From assembly GCA_024641705.1 (NCBI GenBank), contig JAHECO010000001.1:1-64000 (forward strand): a stretch of DNA of 64,000 bases, read 5' to 3'. The notes under the pieces are model-generated. The model worked only from the letters and a program-made list of their open reading frames with translations, had not been told where the DNA came from and did not search any database. Positions 1 to 8,127 of this stretch are shown piece after piece. Source of the stretch: Candidatus Kryptoniota bacterium (lineage in GTDB: Bacteria > Bacteroidota > Ignavibacteria > Kryptoniales > JAKASW01). Positions within the stretch are counted from its first letter, which is position 1; each line of letters begins with the position of its first letter. A program made the translations under genes and the position numbers.

Positions 1-118
1 CCAAAACAAGGAAAATGTCATTCTGAAGGAGCGGAGCGACTGAAGAATCCACTTATTCGTTCTGAAAAATGGATGCTTCACTTCGTTCAGCATGACAGAC
101 AAGACTTTCTGGACAGCC
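1..118. repeat. Dispersed repeat, left copy of a 118-bp perfect inverted pair
   Basis: This stretch is, by direct comparison, the exact reverse complement of positions 54135-54252. Identity stops at 118 with the GGACAGCC end and may continue beyond the window start. It contains no gene. The text-like GAAGGAGCGGAGCGACTGAAGAATC core resembles dispersed non-coding repeats common in Bacteroidota and relatives. The rest of the gap up to 252 holds only a G-rich run at 223-233. Confidence 0.9.
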
Positions 119-252
119 ACGGCGATATCTGGAAGGTTTTCGCCGTACTGTAATCGAAAACGGAACGGATGACGGCTAAGTGAGTCACAAGAGGGACAAG
201 TTTCTCAAGTTCGCTCGTTCGAGGGGGGGGTGGCAGCAAGGTTCAATGCGTC

Positions 253-1329
253 TTGGTGATCAGGAACGGACTAATCGGAGACACTATCTTTGTTATCCCT
301 GTCTTCGATAGGCTTCACGCCACTTTCCCGAATGCCCGGCTTGATGTGGCGACGAGTGAGAGGAGCATTCCCCTTCTCGGGAATAACCAAAGCCTAAGCA
401 ACGTGTTTCCCATCCCAACTCGTTTCTCGGTTTGGGCTCATATGAGATTCTTTCTCTCGCTTAGAAGATTCCGCTATGACATTGTTGTAGTGCAGGAGTC
501 AAATTCACACTACACATTGATGGCCAAATTGGTTGGCGCCCGATTCGTCGTTGGCTTTGATAACAAGCTAAGTCGATTTCTGAGCTACTCTGTTGCATGG
601 CCCTCCGGTGTCCATGCGGTCATAGCGGAACTTGAGACGGTGAGGGGGTGGACGGATTCTAACCGTCCGGTCGTGATTAATCTTCCAGTTGCCGACGAAG
701 ATATCGAGCAAGCCAGAGAAATTCTGGTGTCGAACGGTGCCCAGCGATTGGACAAAGTTGTCTGCATCCATCCGGGCTGCAGCGGCAAGGAGTCCAAGCG
801 CGAATGGTTGCCTGAGTATTACGCCGCAGTTGCCGATCGGTTAATTGAGAATCACGGCGCGGAGATCGTTTTGGACGGGATCTCTCAGGACAAGGCTATC
901 ATCGATAAAATTATCTCGTGCATGCGGCACACGTGCGTTTCAGTCCTGGGCAAGACCAACCTCAGGCAATTCTTGGGCTTGATGAAACTCTCGAAACTTC
1001 TTCTGGGGCCGGATACCGGAACGCTGCACTTGGCTACGGCGGTCGGGACGCCTGTTGTCATGCTCATCGGTCCGACGGATCCTGTCGACACCGGCCCCTT
1101 TGATCCTTTAGGTGTGTCGAAAGTCTTGCGGTCTGAGCTTCCATGTATAGGATGCTCTTTGCGCAATCCAAAACCGACGCAATGGGAGATCTGCAAGGAT
1201 CTGTACCCCGTAGTTTGCATGAAGAAACTCGTGCCCGAGCTGGTGTACGCGGAGATATTGAATGCGCTCGGCTGGCGGCCCGATCAAGTGCTGCCACGCG
1301 GGCACACCGGGCCGGATCATGAATCGTAA
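253..1329 (+). CDS. Glycosyltransferase family 9 (heptosyltransferase-like)
   Basis: This is a GT9-family glycosyltransferase of the ADP-heptose:LPS heptosyltransferase type, expected at the cytoplasmic face of the inner membrane in lipopolysaccharide core assembly. The N-terminus carries the family signature IRNGLIGDT, and the C-terminal half has HPGCSGKESKREW (about residue 175) and the nucleotide-sugar binding motif PDTGTLHLATAVGTP near residue 255. At 358 aa the length is normal. The start chosen is TTG at 253; the frame stays open upstream to a stop at 181 without another common start, and an ATG at 246 is out of frame. A G-rich run at 223-233 may serve as a distant ribosome binding site. 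The sugar donor and acceptor cannot be told from sequence. Confidence 0.85.
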   Translation: MVIRNGLIGDTIFVIPVFDRLHATFPNARLDVATSERSIPLLGNNQSLSNVFPIPTRFSVWAHMRFFLSLRRFRYDIVVVQESNSHYTLMAKLVGARFVVGFDNKLSRFLSYSVAWPSGVHAVIAELETVRGWTDSNRPVVINLPVADEDIEQAREILVSNGAQRLDKVVCIHPGCSGKESKREWLPEYYAAVADRLIENHGAEIVLDGISQDKAIIDKIISCMRHTCVSVLGKTNLRQFLGLMKLSKLLLGPDTGTLHLATAVGTPVVMLIGPTDPVDTGPFDPLGVSKVLRSELPCIGCSLRNPKPTQWEICKDLYPVVCMKKLVPELVYAEILNALGWRPDQVLPRGHTGPDHES

Positions 1330-1414
1330 TATTGTGTCACAGTCATAGCTCTCATCGCGCAAACCCTTGCGTTGCGGTTATGACTGCCGCCTCTTGCCCG
1401 TGCTGTGTCAGATG

Positions 1415-1894
1415 CTAGATTCCTACTTCCACCTCGGATGCGCGGAGTACCCTCTTCAATTCATTCGGATCGATCTCCACAAGGAATCCCCGCTTCCCCC
1501 CGTTAATAAATATCTTCGGCAAATCGAAAATAGTTTTCTCAGCATAAACCGGGAGCTTCTTTCTCGTTCCGAACGGGCTCGTCCCACCGAACTGATATCT
1601 GGTGTGCCGCTGTGCAATGTCGGCGGTGCAGAGCTCAACATGTTTCACCCCGAGAATGCGGGCGAGCTGTTTCGCGGAGACTTCCAGGTCGCCGTGCATC
1701 AGGACAAGGAGCGGCTTCTTCTCGTCGGTCTCCATAACGATCGTCTTTCCCACGCTGTGTTCCGGCACTCCCAGCGCCTCTGCCGACACTTGCGTCCCGC
1801 CGTGTTCGACGTAAGCGTATAGGTGCGGCACGAATGCCACTCCCTTCGCTCTCAGCTCACGCACTGCGGTCGTGACAGGGTAATCTTCACTCAT
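1415..1894 (-). CDS. YbaK/EbsC-family aminoacyl-tRNA deacylase
   Basis: This is a stand-alone trans-editing domain of the YbaK/ProX superfamily, which hydrolyses mischarged tRNA such as Cys-tRNA(Pro). The family pattern is visible: GKTIVMETDEKKPLLVLMHG near the middle, with the conserved Lys after VG, and the GGTSPFGTRKKLPVY segment that forms the substrate pocket. I start at the ATG at 1894 (MSEDYPVTTAV, 159 aa) because the family begins here; the frame extends about 14 codons further upstream with no family similarity. It lies 63 nt downstream of the alkyltransferase-like gene on the same strand and may be co-transcribed with it. Which amino acid and tRNA it edits is not determined. Confidence 0.85.
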   Translation of the reverse strand: MSEDYPVTTAVRELRAKGVAFVPHLYAYVEHGGTQVSAEALGVPEHSVGKTIVMETDEKKPLLVLMHGDLEVSAKQLARILGVKHVELCTADIAQRHTRYQFGGTSPFGTRKKLPVYAEKTIFDLPKIFINGGKRGFLVEIDPNELKRVLRASEVEVGI

Positions 1895-1957
1895 GTGGCA
1901 AGGAGCGTCGTGCGGAGCGCAGAGAGCATAGCGCAATGCATCTTGTGTTGTTAGGGT

Positions 1958-2347
1958 TCATTCTAAAGTCCTGTCCTGTTTTCCGATACGGCCGCTCTTT
2001 GCTCTGTGCGCTTTGCGCCTGTTTCCCTCCGAACGGCTTTCGGCTCCATACTTCGCCAAGTCTATCTTCCCGTTTTCGAACACGATCCCTTCCTGCTCAA
2101 GTAAATGTTTCTGGTGTTCATGACCGCTTGTGTGCGCGCGTAGCGAAATCATCCCTTTGGAGTTCACGATCCTGTGCCAGGGCACGCCGGAGCCTGGAGG
2201 GAGGTTGTGGAGCGCGTAACCCACAAGCCTCGGTTGCCCTCTGAGATCGCAGACGAGCGCGATCTGCCCGTACGTTGCGACCCGTCCTTTCCGGACTCCT
2301 TTCACGGCCTTCCAGATCTTGAGGTAGAGATCGGGGTAATTCTTCAT
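1958..2347 (-). CDS. Alkyltransferase-like (ATL) MGMT-family DNA repair protein
   Basis: This is a single-domain member of the O6-alkylguanine-DNA alkyltransferase family. The active-site motif, PCHR in true alkyltransferases, reads PWHR here (GVPWHRIVNSKG). The acceptor Cys is therefore replaced by Trp, which is the mark of alkyltransferase-like proteins that bind alkylated DNA and hand it to nucleotide excision repair instead of removing the alkyl group. The helix-turn-helix region (RKGRVATYGQIA) and the GRP-like arginine-finger region are present. I start at the ATG at 2347 (MKNYPDLYLK, 129 aa). The C-terminal tail after KYGA is basic and not part of the family core. The assignment as ATL rather than MGMT rests on the directly readable Trp codon. 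Confidence 0.88.
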   Translation of the reverse strand: MKNYPDLYLKIWKAVKGVRKGRVATYGQIALVCDLRGQPRLVGYALHNLPPGSGVPWHRIVNSKGMISLRAHTSGHEHQKHLLEQEGIVFENGKIDLAKYGAESRSEGNRRKAHRAKSGRIGKQDRTLE

Positions 2348-2417
2348 TATGTAATTTAGGAAAACGCGATTCGCTTCGAAAGTGAGTCGCACTTAAGCGA
2401 CAGGAAAGTTATTTTGG

Positions 2418-4037
2418 ATTACGATACATAATTACTTCACTCTCAAAGCCCTGACCGATGAAATACGCGCTGACGTAGAAGCTTCCGTGGTGGAAGCGTG
2501 TTATACGCGGACAGAAGAGACGTTGGAGATAATACTCGCGAAGGGGGAGGCACAGCCGAAACTGATGGTAGTCTCCTGCAAACCGAGAGCCAACTACATT
2601 TTCCTTCGCTCCGCTCCCCGACGCCACACGGGCGCCAACGTGCTGCAGGGAGTTGTAGGACGTGACGTGTTTACGATTGACACGGTGATGAACGAAAGGA
2701 TGGTTGCTTTAACTCTCTCCGGCGACAAATCTCTCGCCGTCAATCTTTTTGGTCCGCATGCCAACGTCTACCTTGTGAACGGGTCGGGTGAAATCGAGGA
2801 GTCGTTTCTCAGGAAGAAGAAGCCGACAGCCGGCATACCGCCCGGTGGTGTTCGCGAGAGTGCCGGTGAGGAAAACGTCCGGCGTTTCATTGAAGATTTC
2901 GCCGGCGCAGCAGGAAGTCCTCTTCAGCGCCTCGCCGCGGTAATCCCGCCGTTCAGCGGCAATCTCGGAAAGGAAGCTCTCTTCAGAACGGGCGGCGATG
3001 AATTGCTGGGGAAGGCAAAGGACAGGAACGCCGTTATCGATCAGGCCCGGGTCTCGGCGCTTTACGAAGGCGTCTCGGATCTCCGCCGGGAGCTTTCTCA
3101 TCCTCAACCGAGAATATATTACGAGGGAGATCAACCGGTGATGATGAGCCTGATCGAAATGCGCCATCTCGGCGATCTCGCGGAGACCGCGTACGGGTCC
3201 GTCAACTCCTGCGTCACCGCGTTCGCGGCGGAAGCCGAGAAACACAAGAGCGGCGTCGAGTTGAAGACAGGAGTTCTCGATCGGCTCAGGAAACGAAGAG
3301 ATGTCCTGACCGATACCATCCGGAAGATCGGGGAGGACATATCGGGGAACCGGGAGGAAAAGTACCGGAAGGCGGGAGACACTATCATGGAAAACTTGGG
3401 GACTATCGATAAGGGAGCCGTGATGTTCCGCGCGAAGGACGATAGTCCGGAGATCCGACTCGACCCCAAGTTGAGCGCCGTCCAGAACGCGCAGGCATAC
3501 TATGAGAAGGCGAAAAAGGCGCGGGAATCATACCGGCAGGCCGTAGTCCGGGAACAGGGGTTGAAAAGACTGCTGAACGAAGTCGAGGCGGAATTGAGTG
3601 AGATAGAAGCCGGTAAGGATCAAAAACAGATACTGTCGCTGGCCAGGGCGGATAAGGCGAAAGAAAGTGCCCAGACACCGTTCCGCGAGTTTGAAACAAA
3701 CGGATACAAGATCTACGTCGGCAAAGATGCGAGGAACAATGACCAGCTGACGTTCGGTTTCGCTAAGCCGAACGACGTTTTCCTTCACGCCCGCGGGGTA
3801 TCGGGGTCGCACGTGATCATAAGGAACGGTTCAAGGGACTACCCGCCAAAGCCTATCCTGGAGTTCGCCGGGAAGATAGCGGCTCACTACAGCAAGGCGA
3901 GAACCAGCGGCATTGTCCCGGTCGCTTACACCATGAGGAAATTCGTCAAGAAGGCGAAGGGCAAGCCCGGGGCGGTGATCGTGGACAGGGAAGAGGTGAT
4001 CTTCGTGAAACCGGGCATCCCACAATTACTAAGGTAA
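2418..4037 (+). CDS. rqcH: NFACT/RqcH-family ribosome quality control protein
   Basis: This belongs to the NFACT (Rqc2/RqcH) family, which binds stalled 50S subunits carrying peptidyl-tRNA and adds C-terminal alanine tails. It shows an NFACT-N domain, a central coiled coil (about residues 250-390), and the C-terminal NFACT-R/DUF814 domain with YVGKDARNNDQLTFG and LHARGVSGSHVII. The first common start codon is GTG at 2487, but conserved N-terminal sequence (HNYFTLKALTDEIRADVEAS) is encoded just upstream in the same frame, after a stop at 2394. I therefore place the start at the ATT at 2418, which lies about 10 nt after an AGGAAAG ribosome binding site; an ATA at 2424 is the alternative. The 5' end is the uncertain part; the family assignment is firm. 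Confidence 0.82.
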   Translation: MTIHNYFTLKALTDEIRADVEASVVEACYTRTEETLEIILAKGEAQPKLMVVSCKPRANYIFLRSAPRRHTGANVLQGVVGRDVFTIDTVMNERMVALTLSGDKSLAVNLFGPHANVYLVNGSGEIEESFLRKKKPTAGIPPGGVRESAGEENVRRFIEDFAGAAGSPLQRLAAVIPPFSGNLGKEALFRTGGDELLGKAKDRNAVIDQARVSALYEGVSDLRRELSHPQPRIYYEGDQPVMMSLIEMRHLGDLAETAYGSVNSCVTAFAAEAEKHKSGVELKTGVLDRLRKRRDVLTDTIRKIGEDISGNREEKYRKAGDTIMENLGTIDKGAVMFRAKDDSPEIRLDPKLSAVQNAQAYYEKAKKARESYRQAVVREQGLKRLLNEVEAELSEIEAGKDQKQILSLARADKAKESAQTPFREFETNGYKIYVGKDARNNDQLTFGFAKPNDVFLHARGVSGSHVIIRNGSRDYPPKPILEFAGKIAAHYSKARTSGIVPVAYTMRKFVKKAKGKPGAVIVDREEVIFVKPGIPQLLR

Positions 4038-4203
4038 AAATTCCGTCAACACAGTAATCTTTACATCCTGGGATGCCGACTTCCCCAGCCGGTATCCGGG
4101 GAGTACCACATAAGTCCTTCCGTTGCGGTCGGTTATCCAACCCGCTCGGGCTTCCTGGATCTTGGCACGCTATTGCCTGATGTGGGGGGAAAGGAATCTG
4201 GAA

Positions 4204-4569
4204 ATGTCGTTGGTCTGCAAAACGCTCGTGTTCCTCGAGAACCGGGAAACCATGAAAATAGTCGCGAGGGCTTTCCCACATCCCAAGTACGAGCTGGAAT
4301 TCGTCGATACAGTTGAAGCGGCGGCCGCACACGCCGTTTCCAACAGGATGGACCTGTTTATCGTCGATTCGAAGTTTGCGGGCGACGAAAAAATAGACTC
4401 TCTCAGGCGTTACATGCCTACCCTTTTTGTCGAGCCTGATTACACACAGGCCGCCGAAATAGAGAGTCATCTTGACGAAGAGTCGGACAGGATGAGAACA
4501 GCTGCCGAGAAACTGCTTCGCAAGAATTACATCGGCTGGATAGTCGACGCGCTCGAATATTCCAGTTGA
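4204..4569 (+). CDS. Degenerate receiver-like protein
   Basis: This 121-aa protein has the layout of a response-regulator receiver domain: a first strand LVFLENRETMKIV, a putative acceptor strand DLFIVDSKF with an Asp in the phosphorylation position, and a following strand MPTLFVEPDY. The acidic pair of true receivers (DD) is reduced to EN and no clear conserved Lys is seen, so it may not be phosphorylated. The start at 4204 is preceded by a GGGGGGAAAGG purine run. It is 23 nt upstream of the large histidine kinase and is almost certainly in one operon with it. I infer a role as a partner or decoy of that kinase; nothing in the sequence proves this. Confidence 0.6.
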   Translation: MSLVCKTLVFLENRETMKIVARAFPHPKYELEFVDTVEAAAAHAVSNRMDLFIVDSKFAGDEKIDSLRRYMPTLFVEPDYTQAAEIESHLDEESDRMRTAAEKLLRKNYIGWIVDALEYSS

Positions 4570-4592
4570 GCTGATTATCGAGGAGGCACGTC

Positions 4593-7256
4593 ATGAGCGA
4601 GACATTGTTGATAAGCGCGGCCGCTTTTTCGCTGCTCTTGACCATTGTGTATGCTTACGTGAGGAAACAGAAGCATATAGAGGCTGAGCTCGAATCCGCA
4701 AGAAGGATCAGAGCGATAGCTGGGTTGAAGCTTTCGAGGAATTCCTCGACAGAAGACTCCCTGAGGGCAGTACTGTCGACGACGGCGAGAGCATACAATT
4801 CGGGCGAAAGCAAACTCCAATTCCACAGTCCTGCCCTGGGCGAGTTTCTAATCTCGGGGGGCGGCGAGAACAGGCACGAGCAGAGTGTCCTTCAACGAAT
4901 CGACAGCGTATTATCCAGCATCGACAAACCGCGGCAGGAGTTAAGCGGCCCGGGTCAGCGCAGGGATGTTGTCGTTTTCACCGTCGATGATCAGGAGTTC
5001 TCTTGCAGACTGGAGCTCAGGACTAACGTCGAGCCAGCCCACATCGAGTACGCGTACGTGCAGGATCTGATTAGGGAAAAAATCTCCAAGCTGCTTCTCG
5101 ATAAGATGGACCAGGTAGTAAAGGCGGCCCTCAGGGATCTCGGGACGCCGTATGCCGTCGTCGACAATCGCGGCAGGATACTTCACGAAAGCAGTTCCTT
5201 CGCGGGCGTGTTTCACCGCGCGGACGAATCCGAACTGCTCGGGATGATCGACGACCTCTGCAAGTCCGGCAAGGACAGGAAGATCTTCGATTTGGAGGGC
5301 GCCGGCAGAAGAACAGCGCTGACTAAGATAGACAGGGATCTGTTTGTCGTTTTCTCGGTCAATGGAGAACAAGACCGGAGCGGTATTCATTTGGAAACGG
5401 AGTCGATGCTCTTCGATGCACTTGAGGACATGAATCTGGGTATCGTCGTCCTCGAAGCGGGTGATAACGGACAGAATTCGGATTACAGGATATCTCAAAT
5501 CAACGAGGCGTTCTACAGGATTTTCGGACTGGACGGCAGCAACGCGCAATCGGACGAGGTTGCCGAAATACTCTCCTCTGCTCTCAGGCAGGACGAGATG
5601 AAGAAGCCTCCTCAAGCCGCCGCGCGCGTCCCCGGTGACGTTCACTACATGAGAAGGGACGGCCTCAGAGTCCGGGCCCGGTTGAGGGTCATCAGGAAAA
5701 TGGGAGGCCCACAGGTTGTAATCTTTGAACCGGTGGAGAACTCACAGTTTCTCATGTCCACCTATCGTCAGTTGATCGATGCCGCACAGCATCTGTTCGC
5801 CACCGGCGACGTCCGGCTCTATCTGAAGGAGTTGAGGGATGCTACCCGGTCCGACGGCGTCGCGCTGGCGAAAAGGGATTCCGAGTCTGATAAGTTCGAG
5901 ATCAAAGAGAAAGCCGGTTTCATTATCAACGTCCCGCAGCTCCTTTTTGACGACCTGGCAAGCCGTGACCTCGTCAATCTCCAGGGATACATCCTCGCCC
6001 CTATCAGGGACCACGATGCAATTAACGGTGCTGTCGTTGCGTTGAAACCGAACCAGGAGGCGGTCGAGGCGGTCGCCGTAGGCGCAAGGCTCCTCGAGGC
6101 CTACAACACGATACAGGAAGAGATTCACAGTCTCCATTCGCAGACAGCCTGGCTCATCTCGGACGCAAAGCGGGCGGATGCCGCGAACAGGTCGAAGTCG
6201 GAGTTCCTCGCGAACATGAGCCATGAAATACGCACTCCGCTGAATTCTATTATAGGCTTCGGCGATATCATCCACTCCGATACGGATGACCTCGAAAACG
6301 GGACATTGCGCGAGTTCAGCGGCAACATCGTCATCGCCGGGAAACACCTGCTGAGTCTCATAAACGACATCCTCGACCTCGCGAAGGTGGAAACGGGGAA
6401 GATGAAGCTCGAAGTGCAGGAGTTCTCCATAAGAGAAGTCGTGGAGAGCGTGGAAAGGATTCTCCAGCCTCTCCTCGACAGGAAGAAGGTAACTCTCGAA
6501 GCGAGGTTTGAAGAGGGCGTCGGTGTCTTCGTCGCCGACACCGTGAAATTCAAACAGATACTCTACAACCTCCTCAACAATGCTATTACTTACAGCCCCA
6601 CCGGTGGTGTCGTACGGTTCGACGTTGCGAAGTCCGCGGACGGAATAGAGATGAGAGTGATCGACAAAGGTATCGGCATCAAGAAAGAAGACCTCGACAA
6701 ACTCTTCAAGCCGTTCGTGCAGCTGGGCGAAGCCCATGTCGGAAGCGGCCTGGGGCTGGTACTCACGAGAAAGCTGGTCGAGCTCCATGGCGGCGCGATA
6801 TGGGTAGACAGCGTATACGGGAACGGGACGACCGTCGTCGTCTACCTGCCGAGTACAGCAGGGACATCGGCGGCGCCGGAAGAGAAGCGCGTCAATGAAG
6901 ACGACGAGGAGATTGTCTTCCTTACCGACGACGACCAGCTCTACAGCCTGTTCACGACTGTCATGGACGGCGTCGGGTTCAAGACCAAAAGGGTCAGCCC
7001 TGGTTCCGTCGCCGGGTCGGACTTTGCGGGCGATGATGCCGTGCTGGTGATTGACGCCAGTGCGGCCAATCTGACGGAGAATGTCATCTCGGCGTGCAGG
7101 GATGCCGAGAAAGCGCTGTTCCTGACCGACCCGGAGGATGTCACAGCTCTCGCCGAAAGAGTGAAGGACTACGAGAGCAAGGTGAGTTTCATAGACAGAA
7201 GGAATTTCACGAAGAGTGAATTGCTGACGGAGCTTAGTGCTGCCGGTCGGCTCTGA
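4593..7256 (+). CDS. Sensor histidine kinase with PAS/GAF modules and a C-terminal receiver-like domain
   Basis: This 887-aa kinase has one N-terminal membrane helix (about residues 5-25), a PAS-like segment, further PAS and GAF-like sensor regions up to about residue 520, a HisKA dimerisation helix with SEFLANMSHEIRTPLNS (phospho-acceptor His near residue 543), and a HATPase domain with the N box (LYNLLNNAITYSP), VIDKGIGIKKED and GSGLGLVL. The last 110 residues read like a receiver (EIVFLTDDDQLYS, VLVIDAS), again poorly conserved. GAGGAGG upstream is a strong ribosome binding site. It follows a degenerate receiver gene, so two receiver-like modules flank the kinase core. The signal sensed is unknown. 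Confidence 0.9.
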   Translation: MSETLLISAAAFSLLLTIVYAYVRKQKHIEAELESARRIRAIAGLKLSRNSSTEDSLRAVLSTTARAYNSGESKLQFHSPALGEFLISGGGENRHEQSVLQRIDSVLSSIDKPRQELSGPGQRRDVVVFTVDDQEFSCRLELRTNVEPAHIEYAYVQDLIREKISKLLLDKMDQVVKAALRDLGTPYAVVDNRGRILHESSSFAGVFHRADESELLGMIDDLCKSGKDRKIFDLEGAGRRTALTKIDRDLFVVFSVNGEQDRSGIHLETESMLFDALEDMNLGIVVLEAGDNGQNSDYRISQINEAFYRIFGLDGSNAQSDEVAEILSSALRQDEMKKPPQAAARVPGDVHYMRRDGLRVRARLRVIRKMGGPQVVIFEPVENSQFLMSTYRQLIDAAQHLFATGDVRLYLKELRDATRSDGVALAKRDSESDKFEIKEKAGFIINVPQLLFDDLASRDLVNLQGYILAPIRDHDAINGAVVALKPNQEAVEAVAVGARLLEAYNTIQEEIHSLHSQTAWLISDAKRADAANRSKSEFLANMSHEIRTPLNSIIGFGDIIHSDTDDLENGTLREFSGNIVIAGKHLLSLINDILDLAKVETGKMKLEVQEFSIREVVESVERILQPLLDRKKVTLEARFEEGVGVFVADTVKFKQILYNLLNNAITYSPTGGVVRFDVAKSADGIEMRVIDKGIGIKKEDLDKLFKPFVQLGEAHVGSGLGLVLTRKLVELHGGAIWVDSVYGNGTTVVVYLPSTAGTSAAPEEKRVNEDDEEIVFLTDDDQLYSLFTTVMDGVGFKTKRVSPGSVAGSDFAGDDAVLVIDASAANLTENVISACRDAEKALFLTDPEDVTALAERVKDYESKVSFIDRRNFTKSELLTELSAAGRL

Positions 7257-7315
7257 AGTCTGACGGCGACCATGGTATGGTTATGCCCCCTCGAGCTGGT
7301 ACTGCCCGTTTGTGC

Positions 7316-7342
7316 GCCGGGTGGTGCCGGCTCTATTTTTTT
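7316..7342 (+). terminator. Rho-independent terminator after the histidine kinase
   Basis: A GCCGG/CCGGC stem with a 6-nt loop is followed by TCTATTTTTTT. It lies 60 nt after the kinase stop codon. It overlaps the last codons of the convergent ATPase gene, whose stop is inside the T-run. Confidence 0.6.
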
Positions 7343-8127
7343 GCTGCCAGATCGATGATCTCCTCCGGCCCGAAGCAGACCCTGTCCGAGCCTAAGGCTG
7401 CCGATATCCTCGCGTAGACGGGATATCTGATCCCGGACCGCCGCATCAACTCCCGCCCATCTCCTCTCTCGAACAACGCCTCCTTTCTTCCGCAGAATTG
7501 AGCCATGCCGTGGGAAAGCATCAGCATGTCGTCGGCGTAAGGGAGAAGAAAATTCAGATCATGCGTCACGATCACGATAGTCTTGCCCTGTTTCTTCAGA
7601 AGCGAGATCAGGCCGCCGAGGTACTCTTTTTCGCGGATCGACAACCCGGCGGTTGGTTCGTCAAGTGCCAGAACCGGAGTGTTCATCGCCGACGAACCGC
7701 CGATTGCCACGAGTCGTCTCAGAGCGTACGTCAGTGAGTAGGGATTCGATCCGAGATGTTCACCGAGATGAAAGGTCTCGATTATCGGTTGGAGGAGTGA
7801 GCCGTCGGCACCTATGTTGTCGATTCCGAACCGGAGCTCCTTTGCAACGCTCTGCGCAAACAGCTGATCGTCGGGATTTTGAAAACTCAGCGCGCACCTC
7901 CGGGCAAGCTCGCTCGTGCTCTTTTCTTTGGTGGGGACATCCCCAAGGTACACCGTGCCTTTTGCCGGTTTAAGTATCCCGTTCATCATCCTGAGGAACG
8001 TGCTCTTTCCGGATCCGTTGTGTCCCACGATAAGGACAGTTCGCCCCGACCCGAATTCGCAGGTGATATCCCTGAGGGCTTCGGTGGATCCGTATGCGAA
8101 GCTGACCCCTTCGTACTTCACTCTCAT
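7333..8127 (-). CDS. ECF transporter ATPase with degenerate signature motif
   Basis: This is a CbiO/EcfA-type ABC ATPase of 264 aa that would energise the S and T components encoded upstream. Walker A (GHNGSGKST), Q-loop (FQNPDDQLFA), Walker B with catalytic Glu (VLALDEPTAG) and the H-loop His (IVIVTHDLNFLL) are present. The signature region, normally LSGGE/Q, reads LTYAL (NPYSLTYALRRLVAIGG), and the D-loop Asp is replaced (AGLSIRE). The DNA over this region gives no sign of a frameshift. I start at the ATG at 8127, whose first bases overlap the stop of the preceding ATPase gene (ATGA). Together with the second ATPase this makes one canonical and one degenerate composite site (see findings). 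Confidence 0.88.
   Translation of the reverse strand: MRVKYEGVSFAYGSTEALRDITCEFGSGRTVLIVGHNGSGKSTFLRMMNGILKPAKGTVYLGDVPTKEKSTSELARRCALSFQNPDDQLFAQSVAKELRFGIDNIGADGSLLQPIIETFHLGEHLGSNPYSLTYALRRLVAIGGSSAMNTPVLALDEPTAGLSIREKEYLGGLISLLKKQGKTIVIVTHDLNFLLPYADDMLMLSHGMAQFCGRKEALFERGDGRELMRRSGIRYPVYARISAALGSDRVCFGPEEIIDLAAKK

Noticed and set aside
1367-1822. 151-codon plus-strand frame
   Set aside because: It is the complement of the YbaK-family gene and has no start signal.
4162-4176. Sigma-54-like sequence TTGGCACGCTATTGC before the receiver-like gene
   Set aside because: The GG-to-GC spacing is 9 nt where sigma-54 promoters need 10, so it is a near miss.
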